Source: Palaemon carinicauda (taxonomy: Eukaryota > Arthropoda > Malacostraca > Decapoda > Palaemonidae). Taken from it: a stretch of DNA of 64,000 nucleotides. Under the pieces are notes generated by a model that was given only the letters and a program-made list of their open reading frames with translations, was not told the origin of the DNA and ran no database searches. Of the stretch, positions 1-11,375 are shown piece after piece (position 1 is the first letter of the stretch; the number at the start of each line of letters is the position of its first letter). The position numbers were made by a program, and so were the translations under genes. Location of the stretch: positions 56,591,899 to 56,655,898 of the forward strand of contig NC_090746.1 of the NCBI RefSeq assembly GCF_036898095.1, written 5' to 3'.

Positions 1-364
1 CAACCGGTAGGAAGGTTGTTGGCCAGAAGGTTCTTCTCCGTATTAAGTCCTCTATCAAGGACACAAGCTTGGACTGCATGTCTTGCAGCAAAGCCCATTA
101 GGGTCTACGGGAGCAGGTGTGGCAACAGACGGGGTTAGCGACTGAAGCGGAACCATTTACCATCCCTGGAAGCCTTGTTATGTGTGACATAATAGTACAG
201 CAAAACTTCAAAGGCTCGACAAAAGTTCATAGGAGGCTAAGCAGCTTAAGGCTCCTCTCCAAATGACAGAGTCCTCAAAGGAATATCAGTAGGAGGGAGA
301 ACAGCACTTTCTCATTTACAGGAACCTTGTCCGAGAAAAGCTAGGTTATCTCAGTGAGGGTCTC

Positions 365-640
365 ACTGGTGCATTAGCAGCAGACCAGAAGGCAACGTTA
401 TGTAACTGCATGACAGTCTGTGAACTGTCAAAAACTGAACTGTCAACCACAACAGGTGCGTGAGGACATGCAGCACTGGTGCATTAGCAGCAGACCCGAA
501 GGCAACGTTATGTAACTGCAGACAGTCTGTGAACTGTCAAAAAACTGAACTGTCAACCACAACAGGCGCGTGAGGACATACAGCACTGGTGCATTAGTAG
601 CAGACCAGAAGGCAACGTTACTGCTTGACAGTCTGTGAGC
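365..640. repeat. 110-bp tandem repeat, about 2.5 copies
   Basis: Units start at 365, 475 and 585 with the shared motif ACTGGTGCATTAGCAGCAG and a period of exactly 110 bp. Copies differ by scattered substitutions and one-base indels. Since 110 is not a multiple of three, the array does not preserve a reading frame. Confidence 0.85.
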
Positions 641-892
641 TGGCAACAACCAAAGCTGTGTGGGGAAGCCTCAACTCCTGACTGACTAGTCTGCTGCGGG
701 CGAGTGGCGGTAACCACAGTGGGTTGCGGAGGCTAACGCACCGTGTCAAAACACGGCAGCTTAACTCCACCCTCCTGTTGTTGTGGTAGCACACATACGT
801 CAACGGAGTGCTCCGTGCGTCTGTGGGAGTCAGCATGCGTCTGGCAGGGTCGACTGCGCATGGGTGGAGGAGCTCTCACAGCCAGAGTGTGG

Positions 893-1171
893 GAGCAGGC
901 AGCCGCAGCGTCTGCTGGGCGCACAACCGTGGCAGGTTGTAGGCAAACGGGTGCATCGTCAACCTTCTCCGCAGTCGGAGTGTGGGAGCAGGCAGCCTCA
1001 GCGTGAGCTGGGCGCACAACCGTGGCAGGTTGTAGGCAAACGGGTGCATCGTCAACCTTCTCCGCAGTCGGAGTGTGGGAGCAGGCAGCCTCAGCGTGAG
1101 CTGGGCGCACAACCGTGGCAGGTTGTAGGCTAACGGGTGCAGCGTTAACCTTCTCCGCACGAAACTCCTGC
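893..1171. repeat. 93-bp (31-codon) tandem repeat, 3 copies
   Basis: Units start at 893, 986 and 1079 with GAGCAGGCAGCC and a constant 93-bp period. The copies are nearly identical. The period is a multiple of three and all copies are open on the minus strand, so the array expands a 31-residue protein repeat (CLQPATVVRPA...CSHTPTAEKVDDA) rather than being random satellite. Confidence 0.9.
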
Positions 1172-1680
1172 ATAACCGCAGCTAATTGAGTCTGCATAGA
1201 CTGCAGTAAAGACCACTTAGGGTCTACAAAAGCGGCAACAGACGGAGCTACTGTCCGTTGTGACTGAGGGTCTAAAAAAGCGGGTGCGGCAACAGACGGA
1301 GTTACTGCCTGTTGCGGTACCACCTTGCCTCTCTTGGGAGGTGTGCAGTCGTCGGAGACTGCAGCGAGTCCGAACTGACCCAGTGGCTACACCTGGGCCG
1401 TTGGACTTGCGCGGAAGGGACCGACTTGCACTTAATAAGCTGCGAGACCTTGGTCCAAGGTTTCTCGTCTTTGTGTGGGTGGGGCGATCTTGGTAGATAC
1501 GCCCGAAACCACGGAGGGAAAAACGTCTGTTCGCTGATCAAGGCCTGAGGAACCCATAAGTCGTTCGACATTACTTCTCCCCTGGGCTTGGGAGCTTGCA
1601 AGAGGTCCCGGACTAGGTGAACGACAGGCACGAACAGACGAACCCTCGGACGCAACACTGTAACACTTTGCGCATATCAC

Positions 1681-3060
1681 TTTATCACTTTGATTTTCTG
1701 TTTTGCACTTATTTCACTGAAATCGAAACTTTTACTGATTTCTACCTGAAACACGCAATCCTACCCTTCATTAAAAGGTAGTAATTGCAAAAACAGTCGT
1801 ATAATGCAACAGAAAACAAACATAAAGATAAAGAATTCAGTGGCTGGGAAAGAGACTAAACACTAGATCAAATAAACTACGTTTACAATCTCTCACCGCA
1901 CATAGCCTAGGAACAAGAATAAAACCCTAGAAACGTTTTACCTTCTTCCCCTACAGCGACTAGGGAGGAGAGTAAAACGAGAACAACGTTACCCGCTTGA
2001 ACGAAACGTTTTTCTCCTCTCTCTCCCTCCGTCTCTATCTCTCTCTCTCTTTCTCTCTTGATTTCGCACCTGAGAGAAGAGCCCAATTATATATCGTCAA
2101 AACATGTTATTTGCTAAAGGAAAAAACTGAAAGGTTTTCCAAATAAAAAGTTCCTTTAATTTAGAATTTAAACCATTTAAGCTAAGAAAGAATGAACGAA
2201 ACGCCAGAATCGGTTTACTCTTACTGCAAAGTGAAACCGTGAAACACTCTCTCTATCGTAACGATAGAGCGCATGTTGAACGTCCTGAACGTCAACAACT
2301 GCGTAGACTAAAAAAACTAAACGTTAGTTCATCTTTGAAAACAGTACGAGACTATCAAAGAAATTCTTTCATAAAACATTAAATTTAAAAAGTTATAAAT
2401 TCTTTAAAGGTAAAATACGATATAACGGGCTCAACGTTGATTAACTTCGGTTCCAAGTTAGGACCGCCTACTAGGAAAGGTCGCATATAAACAAAACATA
2501 AAAATTTATTTTTATATGTTGAAAATAAATGGAAAGTTAATCGAAGAGGCCTAATAAAGGCGGAGAGATATAAAATATATAGATCTATAACGTGTTAAGC
2601 AAAATTACTAAAACCTAAACACACTTCCGTCTAAGGGAAGGGTCGGCCATTTAAAAGTGAAAGAGAGTTCATACTCTCTTTGTCACCATAATTAAATCTA
2701 TCCAAAACGAGTTCAAGTTTTGAAATGAAGATAAAACCCCTGCATAGCGAAAGCTCAAAACTGGAATAGTGTACTTCACCAAATAGTTGTGAAAACAAAT
2801 CCAGTCAGTAACAGCGTATTTAGTAGGTCTTGCCAGTGGCACGACAGAGAGAAAATTGGTTCTTTGTTGACATCGAGTACTTGAGTACCTACTTGACAGA
2901 TGGCGCTGTTGATGTACACCCCCACCTGTATAGCGATCGCTGGCGTATTCCGCCCGTAGGTTTTTCTGTCGGGCAGCAGAGCTGACAGCTATATATATGA
3001 TCATCGGGTAAGTTTAATATTGGAAATGTGTTTTTCCATCATACTCTGGATCTAAACACC
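1681..3060. other. AT-rich noncoding region, possible LTR/promoter of the adjacent retroelement
   Basis: No convincing coding region. A CT-rich microsatellite lies near 2030-2060. At about 2985-3010 the minus strand contains a TATA-like run (ATATATATAG) beside GCCCGACAG and ATCATCGGGTAAG segments. This composition would suit an LTR or promoter feeding the minus-strand gag-like region to the left, but I did not find a second LTR copy. The open stretch 3004-2669 on the minus strand has no recognisable protein character. Confidence 0.3.
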
Positions 3061-3227
3061 TCCCCCTCCAAATAAGATATCCATTTAAATTTACCAGACA
3101 CAACATAATGTTTTGAATACTTATGACTCATGCAAAATATAACTGTTAGAAATAACCTTTGGCTGCAGATTAATATCAGTACAGATATGTTCGGAAGTAA
3201 ACCAATTGAAATTATGAAATTACTTAC

Positions 3228-3387
3228 CTACATATCCATTAGGATCAGTTCCATCAAGGTTATATCTGTCATTGAGATATAAGGCAAAAGTTATAGCTTC
3301 TTCGGGACTAGCTGTCCACTCTAAAATCTTTTTAGCCCAATACATACGTAAAAAGCCATGCATCTTCCCTTCTTTAACTAATTGGAT
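3228..3387 (-). CDS. phr: phr exon: FAD-site segment ending DPNGYVG
   Basis: This 160-nt exon has acceptor CAG at 3390-3388 and donor GT at 3227-3226. It starts in phase 0 and ends one base into a codon. It encodes [20 protein letters not shown]...NGYV plus the first base of G. The [15 protein letters not shown] and LNDRY.LDG.DPNGY blocks are among the most conserved in class II photolyases and line the flavin pocket. The downstream exon is outside the window. Confidence 0.93.
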
Positions 3388-6300
3388 CTGAAAAGGCAAA
3401 ATTACAAAATTCAAAGTACATTTCATATTTAAAGTACAAAATCCTATTTCATCTTACCATTAACATTTGATCAATGAATTCATGATTAAACAAATCACAT
3501 ATAGAAGCTAATAAATGAAGATAAATATAATCAGAGAGAGAGAAAAAAAAACCAACTTGTGCTGAATTCCAAAGTTCATCATGAGTTCTGGCTTCATCCA
3601 AGGCCTCCCGTGAGTACAAGTACGGCCTTTTGTCATCTCTGAAAAACCATGCGAATACTGTATATTTGTTGTAACTTATTGATCATACTAAAATGTCAAT
3701 CCCTAATTGCAACCGATATTTATCAAAAGGCCAATTACTCAAACAATTAATAAATATGTAACTAAATTTTAAATCTTTAAGGTCAACTTTGTTAAAACAT
3801 TTGACCAAGTAAAATAGAGGTAAGGGTTCTATTTCTTCATTGCAGTACAGTAGTTACCCCACCAATCTATAATATAGTAAAATCAGTTATTGTTATGTCT
3901 CCTCTCAAATTTGAGTATCTAAACAAACAAGTATGAAAAGATAAAAGTACAATTTTAATCAACAACTGGACTACTACTGCTACAGCTTAATTAAGTTTAT
4001 TTAGGTTTATAAGGTAAATTTGAACCCAATATAAGAACTGTACTACTTTTTTAGGACTGTTGTACATAGTTATCCATTCATCACCACACACCAACTAAAT
4101 AAGGTAGGCAAATTTTCTAGAAATCCCTCTCTCAACTAATTTACACAATTCACATTTATAAAAATAGTGTAACTGAAAAGATATTAGAAATAAGCTGAGC
4201 CACTTCATGGTAAAAATACTCCAGAACACACGTTATATTTTCCCTAAATATCCTGTATATGACATGTACATATTTGGGTATATTTCATATCTACCTGTGA
4301 TCATTCAGTGTGGTTCTTGCCCATGAATATGCTCCATCAATATTATCATAATCTGGTTGATAATAACAGTAATTGTCGGTTAGCTCTCGTCTGATTATGA
4401 TCTCTTCCAAAAAACTTTCTGCGGCTTCTTTTAACTGCTTCCTGTATCGTCTAACCTCTAGCACACACCTTTGTGCTGATATCTGTCCTGTACATCAAAA
4501 TCACACAACTAAAATTACTACAAGTAAGAATGTATTCAATACCTTACATATTAAAAAAACAGTGGTCTGTGACTATACCTTGATACCACCACAGAGTATC
4601 CACATAATACAAGTTACTAAATGGTGCAAGAGAAAAGTAAAAATGTTGCTTAAGGATAACTCAAGATTACAAATAACTGACAACATCCTATTAACTTGAT
4701 CAAGTATAACGGTTTTTAATAGCATAAAGTTCAGTGAAGTAAATAAGCCAATTCCCAATGCTTACCAAAGTGGAGCCAAGGAGACAGATTGCTAAGTGCA
4801 TTTTCAGTTGGATCATTTGACTTAGCAGCATATTTCCTCAGTCTCTTAAGACAAAATTGGTTAAGAGTATCAAGCCCTGCTTTGGTCCCTGGTGTAGCCC
4901 ACTCAACTGGTCCCACTGAGCGATCAACTTCTAAAAATTTATCAGCCTCTACCCAGTCTACAGGCTATATGAATAAAAGAAAAAACAATCAAATTCTAGT
5001 AAATAATTCCAGATATCAAATAATACAACAGATAAAATAAACACAGCCCTGCAAAACATTGAATCATTAAACCTTTTAAATGCATTTTATGTATTGATGC
5101 TATCTGTTTATCTGTGAATATGCAATTCGTTAGCAAAAGATACTAAACCTAAATTTACTTTCTTGTTTGGGATCCCAATTTCCTATTACCTTAATGTGTA
5201 CATGGGGCAGACAATTCATAAACTAATTAGCTAATGAATATGAATGAAATGTTAGATGAAAAGCAGAACCTCCCCCACTGGGTTGAGTCCTGTCTTCCCT
5301 TTTAAAAGTTATCACCTACCAGTTGTGTTTGTAAACATGAGACATACACATGTATAGAAGTAATTTTCTATTTTGCAGTTTCAAGTAAATTATAAAGTAT
5401 CTTACTTTCAACTTATTTTGAATAAAGTGTGTGAGGGTTTTGATTTCTCTGCATTCAAATTGTTTTTTCATCTAATATCAATGTCTAAAGTTGACTACTG
5501 TATTAGTACCTGACCACAGTATCTCTATGAACATTCATGAGATCAGGCTGGTCCTGAGCAGAGACAAAAAGGTGATTACAAAATGAATACTTCTGCCTTG
5601 CAAAAGTGATGGCAAGAGTGGTAATGCATCAAAAGTATGTAAAGTATTGCAAGTACCATACTGTACTTGCAACATACTTTGTAGTCATGGTTTCTAATTG
5701 GATTACTAAGTCCATGAGTTTCCCCTAGTGTTAATATTGCTTTTGTCTCTGGAAGCTTGGAATATCAATATTACTGTACTTCCCAAAATTAAGAGATTCC
5801 TTGCTTCTTTTCTTCCAATATGCTGATGTCTCTAGTAAAGCAATAAGACCAGCATCTTATAATAACAACATGCTATGCATGTCACATTGTTTTCTTCAGT
5901 CTAGAAGTTGACATGGGATAACGACTTGTGCTCCTCATCCAGATAGGAAGTTTTTTATCTGTTTTAATGCTTATTTTAGTGTTTTAAAGATATCTATTCA
6001 AATTTGTTGGCATTCACTGTACTATTGTGCATAAACACTGTTTTTGAGTGATCATGATGCACATCATCTTTGTGTTTCATGATGAGGCAATTTTTGAATT
6101 TAGAAAATTTTGTGGGGAGCAGGGGCACATCTGGTCTTTAAAAATATGACAAATTCGTAGATAATTTGTATTTTTCCTAACCATACATACCTTAGCTATT
6201 TAAATAGGGTATTACTTTCGGCGTAGCTGAAATTACGAGCCATTAGAATTTTAACGAGGGTTTACTACCCCCTCGCTAGTTAGCGACGGGTAGGGGAGGG

Positions 6301-8744
6301 GTAGCTAGCTACCCCTCCCCCCTCACACACCGGTGAACTAGTTCACTTTGCTTAGAGGTAGGACTTTCCGGGGGACAGGGCTGGCGGGCAAGTTTGATTA
6401 AATAGCTAAGGTTTGTATGGTTAGGAAAAATACAAATTATCTACGAATTTGTCATTTGTTCCGTAACCGAAATACAAACCACGCTATTTAAATGGGGTGA
6501 CTTAACCCTTAGGAAGGGTGGTAAGTCCCAGCCGTACTGGCTTTTGGCTTTTGCCCGGGGACTCAGTATCTGAATGTGAAGAACTCAAGATAAGGAGTCC
6601 CTGCACCTCGCAAGTACCTTGCTCTGCAAGGACCGCAGCCTACGTAAGCTTGTGTGTGAAGGAATGAAGTGTGACTCATCCTAGGAAGTTGACCTGGAGT
6701 CCTTTAGATGGAATTCTAGGTTAGGACGTTCCCAATACCACCTCGTAAGGGTATGGGGGACGCGACAGTATTACTGTATCTTAATACTAGGAACACAAGG
6801 AAGCATGGTTTACCTGCAGTGGTTTGAGGTCATTGACAGGTTGACCGATATTCTGGTCTTGTTGAGCATCCTTCTCATCAGACAGAACGGGGGAAAGGCG
6901 TAAACGTCGATGTTGTCCCACCGTTGTTGGAAGGCATCTTGCCAGAGTGCCTTGGGGTCCGGGTATGGGGAGCAGTACAGCGGAACCTTGAAATTCAAGG
7001 CTGTCGCGAACAGATCCACCGTCGGGGAACCCCACAAAGTCAGGACTTTGTTGGCTACTAGAGGATCCAAAGACCACTCGGTAATCACTATCTGGGATGC
7101 TCTGCTCAGACTGTCGGCGAGCACATTCCTTTTGCCAGGAATGAAGCGAGCCGATAGTGGAATCGAGTGGACTTCGGTCCATCTCAGTATCTCTACTGCA
7201 AGATGAGATAGCTGTTGTGAAAAGGTGCCTCCCTGCTTGTTGATGTAAGCCACTACCGTGGTGTTGTCTCTCATTACCACCACGAAGTGACCCGCCAGGT
7301 ACTGTTGGAACTGTTGAAGTGCCAGATAGACGGCCTTCATCTCTAGCAGGTTTATGAGGAGGCACTTTTCTGGTTCTGATCATAGGCCTGAGGTCCTGTG
7401 GTTCAGAACGTGGGCCCCCACCCTTCTTTTGAGGCATCCGAGAATAGCATCTAAGCTGGGGGGAGGACGAGAAGAGCCACTCCCTTTCGGAGGTTTTCGT
7501 CTGTCACCCAACATAGAAGGACCGTCCGTTCCGCAGGACCCATAGGGACCAAAACGTCCGGGGAATTGTGACCTTGATTCCACCGGGACTTGAGCCGCCA
7601 TTGCAGGGATCTCATCCTGAGGCGCCCATTTGGAACTAGACGGGCCAGAGAGGAAAGGTGACCGAGGAGACGTAACCACGATTGGGCTGGGAGTTATTCT
7701 CGTCTGAGGAAAGGATCTGCGACCCTCCTCAGCCTTGCTATCCTGTCGTATGATGGAAAGGCTTTGTGGAGATTGGTGTCCAAGATCATGCCTAGATATA
7801 CCAGTCGTTGAGATGGAAGCAGAGAAGACTTCTCGAGATTTACCATGATCCCTAGATCTTGGCAAAGTCCCAGAAGCTTGTCCCGGAGTCGAGAAAGGTC
7901 GACTCCGAGTCTGCCAGGATCAGCCAGTCGTCCAGATAACGGAGGAGACGGATGCCGATCCTGTGTGCCCACGAAGAGATCAGGGTGAACACTCTGGTGA
8001 ATACCTGAGGTGCTGTGGAGAGACCGAAACACAGCACCTTGAACTGGTAGATCTTGTTGTCTAGGCTGAATCTTAAGTACTGTACTTCCTTGAAGACGGA
8101 TGGATTGGGATCTGGAAGTACAGTGAACCCTTGCTACTTCGCGGTTCGACCATCGCGGATTCACCACTTCGCGGATTTTTTTCATAACCCATATATATAT
8201 ACATATCGCAGATTTTCCGGAAATTTCGAAAATACCGCGATATCTGAAGACCCCAAATACGATATTTCGTTACCTGTAATTCCATTAATACTGTAATTAG
8301 TAATATCTGCTCTTACTGATTGTTCATTGCATTACATATGACATATAATTAAGCACAGAAAGAAATAAAACAGGAAAAGAGAATGTGATCATACGATAAT
8401 TCAGTACTGTATACAGTACGTAGTAAAATTAAATCGAACATGAAACGCAAATCAGATGCAGTCATACCATATTAGAATGGTGTAAGGCTGCTGTTGGCTA
8501 CTACTGTACTACAAATGTAATGGATGTGCTTCTTTTCCATAAATCTTTTGTATGTATACGTACGTAGTACTGCATTCAATAATATTCTTTGTTGCAAAAA
8601 TCACATTTCGAATAAGCATACGAGAGAGAGAGAGAGAGACACACACATCCTACAACAAAAGCGTAAAATAGCGTACGTAAAGCTATTATTATTACTGTAT
8701 TGTTATTATTATTATTATTGTTGTTGTTGTTATTAAAATTATTA

Positions 8745-8778
<34 letters not shown>

Positions 8779-11304
8779 CATCATTATTATTATTATTATT
8801 ATTATTATTACAGTATCATTGTTTATTATTATTATTATTATTATTACTGTACAGTATACTGTACGCAGGGTATCTTGTAATTTGAATTGGTAACCTACGT
8901 AGCATATAAGACGGGTTGTGATAGATGACGAATCAGAACCCAAGTTTTGTAATCTAGCCTGTGATTGGTGTTTTGACCGCTTCTCCAACCCGCAGCATCT
9001 TTCCGCGGTCACTTTGTCTCCCGCCGTATCGCTGTGTAGATGTTGCTAAGTTATTGTGAACTTTAATCTGTGCTGTGCGTGACTGTTTCAAGTTGAACTT
9101 TTTGTTGAACTTTCTGTTAAACCCTACTGTACAATGGCTGCCAAGCGTTCTGCTTCTACTAAGGCTGGTAGTGAGCCTAAACGCCACCGAAGGATGATGA
9201 CGATTGCTGAGAAGGTGACGCTTCTCGATATGTTAAAAGACGGTAGAAGTTTTGCGTCCGCAGCCCGCCATTTTGGAATCAATGAATCCACCGTTCGCTA
9301 TATCAAGAAGGACGAGGCGAACATTAGAAAGACGGCTGCAATCACCTTTAGCAGATCAGCGAAGCGAGTCGTTACCACGCGTAATAAAACGATCGTACGC
9401 ATGGAAGGTGCTTTAGCTGTGTGGATTGCCGACTGCCGGAAGAAGAACATAGCCTTGAATACGAACACCATCCGAACCAAGGCTTTGAGCTTGTATGAGA
9501 ATTTTGCGGCAAAGGAACCTCAAGACGACGATGGCAACCATGCTGAAGAAGATGATGATGTAGATGAACCTCAACCAGGGACATCCACTGATTCCCAGCG
9601 TCAGAAACAACGTTTTTCTGCCAGCAAAGGATGGTTCGCGAAGTTTCAGAAACACTTCGCCCTGAAAAGCGTTTCCCTGCATGGCGAGGCTGCTTCCGCT
9701 GACACTGCCGCTGCTGAAACTTACGTGAACCAGACATTCAAGAATATTATCGCCGAAGGTGGATACAAGCCGGAACAAGTCTTTAATATGGATGAGACCG
9801 GCTTGTTTTGGAAGAGAATGCCGTCGCGAACTTTCCTGTTCAAAGAAGAAGCCAAAGCCTCTGGCTTTAAAGCATTCAAGGATCGCGTTACCCTCGTGAT
9901 GTGTGGCAATGCTGCTGGATTTTTGCTAAAGCTGGGGTTTATTTATAAGTCGAAAAATCCTCGCGCTTTGAAAAATAAAAACAAGAATCTCCTTCCCGTG
10001 TACTGGATGCATAATCCAAAAGCATGGATTACGAAGATGCTGACCTCCAACTGGTTCCACCAGTGTTTCATCCCGCAAGTCAGCAAATATCTCGTAGAGA
10101 AGGGCTTGCCATTCAAGATCCTTCTCCTTATGGATAACGCTGGTGGACACGCAACTGATCTGTCGCATGAGGGCATTCAGGTTGAGTTCCTGCCAGCCAA
10201 CACCACGTCATTAATTCAACCGATGGACCAGGGGGTTATCAGGGCGTTCAAGGCCCTCTACACGAAGAATACCTTGGCGGACCTCGTTGTATGTGTGGAT
10301 GCTGCCCAAGATGATGAGGATGAAGATTTTAACTTGAAGGCGTACTGGGGGCAGTACACCATAGCCACGTGCCTGAAGAATATTCAGAAGGCACTGCAAG
10401 AGATGAAACCTGCAACCGTGAATGCGAGCTGGAAGAAGTTGTGGCCCCAGATTGTTTACGACGACGAGGGATTTACACCTGCTGAGATTCAACACTCTGC
10501 AATACGGAAATCTGTGCAGTTGGCTGCCATAATTGGAGGTGACGGGTTTGGCGACATGACGACTGAAGACGTCGACGAGTTGTTGGACTGCCATTCCCAG
10601 CCGCTGACGCAGACCTAGAAGACCTGACGAAATCGGCAAGTGAAGAAGAGAGTGAAACCCAGGAAGAGAACCAAGAAAATGTCGAAGAAACAGGCTTAAC
10701 ATTAGAACGACTTCCCAAGGCCTGCTACCATGCGAAGGAGTTGAAAGAAATGTTGCAAGAGTGGGACGAGGATATGGTTCGGTCTGTGCAATTCTCCAAC
10801 AAGGTCGATGACATCATGACTCCCTACAGGATGCTCTTAGAGCGAAAAAAGAAGCAGCGGCAGCAACTTCCGATCACAATGTTCTTCCAGCCTCGCAAAA
10901 AAGAGCCAGTTCCTCCTGCTACTACGCCTTCGGAAGAAATTGAAGAAGTGTCCCAGGAAGAAGTTGAAGAGGTGTCCCAGGAAAAGACACCTCCGTCTGA
11001 AGAGACGTAAAATACTACTATCATTGGCTGCACAGTAGAAGACATCATCAGCTTCATCATCCTCATTTCTACTGTGCAGCAAATTCATCGCCATCATCAT
11101 TCAAGTTTTTCTTCAACTTCTTTTGTGGTGAGTACAGTAACAATCTTTATTTTTTACTTTAATATTCTAACATTTTAATATTTGTGCCTGTTTTAGTTTA
11201 GTACTGTATGCATTAAGTTAAAGGGAAGGTTTTAAGTCTGAGGAGTATACATGTTGTAACCTATCATATTTTTTTTGTTTAAAATTTACATTTACGTACG
11301 TAAA

Positions 11305-11375
<71 letters not shown>

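Larger units (their letters stand above)
1..1680 (-). pseudogene. Decayed retroelement gag-like region with tandem repeats
   Basis: Two open stretches on the minus strand (1658-1302 and 1323-733) encode low-complexity Pro/Ala/Ser-rich protein with repeated motifs such as EKVDDAPVCLQPATVV. Near 1680-1620 another frame holds a Cys-x2-Cys motif (ICAKC) at what would be the N-terminus. I recognise no catalytic domain. The composition, internal repeats and the promoter-like AT-rich segment to the right suggest the gag end of a retroelement read right to left. The family is not assigned; an LTR element or a divergent DIRS gag are both possible. It lies where the photolyase gene would run leftward, so it may be in the next intron. 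Confidence 0.4.

Noticed and set aside
893..1171. Possible CRISPR-like array
   Set aside because: The 93-bp units are contiguous with no unique spacers and lie in a eukaryotic retroelement.
2669..3004. 111-codon minus-strand frame
   Set aside because: No protein character; looks like LTR or promoter sequence.
8692..9012. Open frames rich in poly-Ile or poly-Leu
   Set aside because: Products of the ATT microsatellite inside Tigger copy 1.
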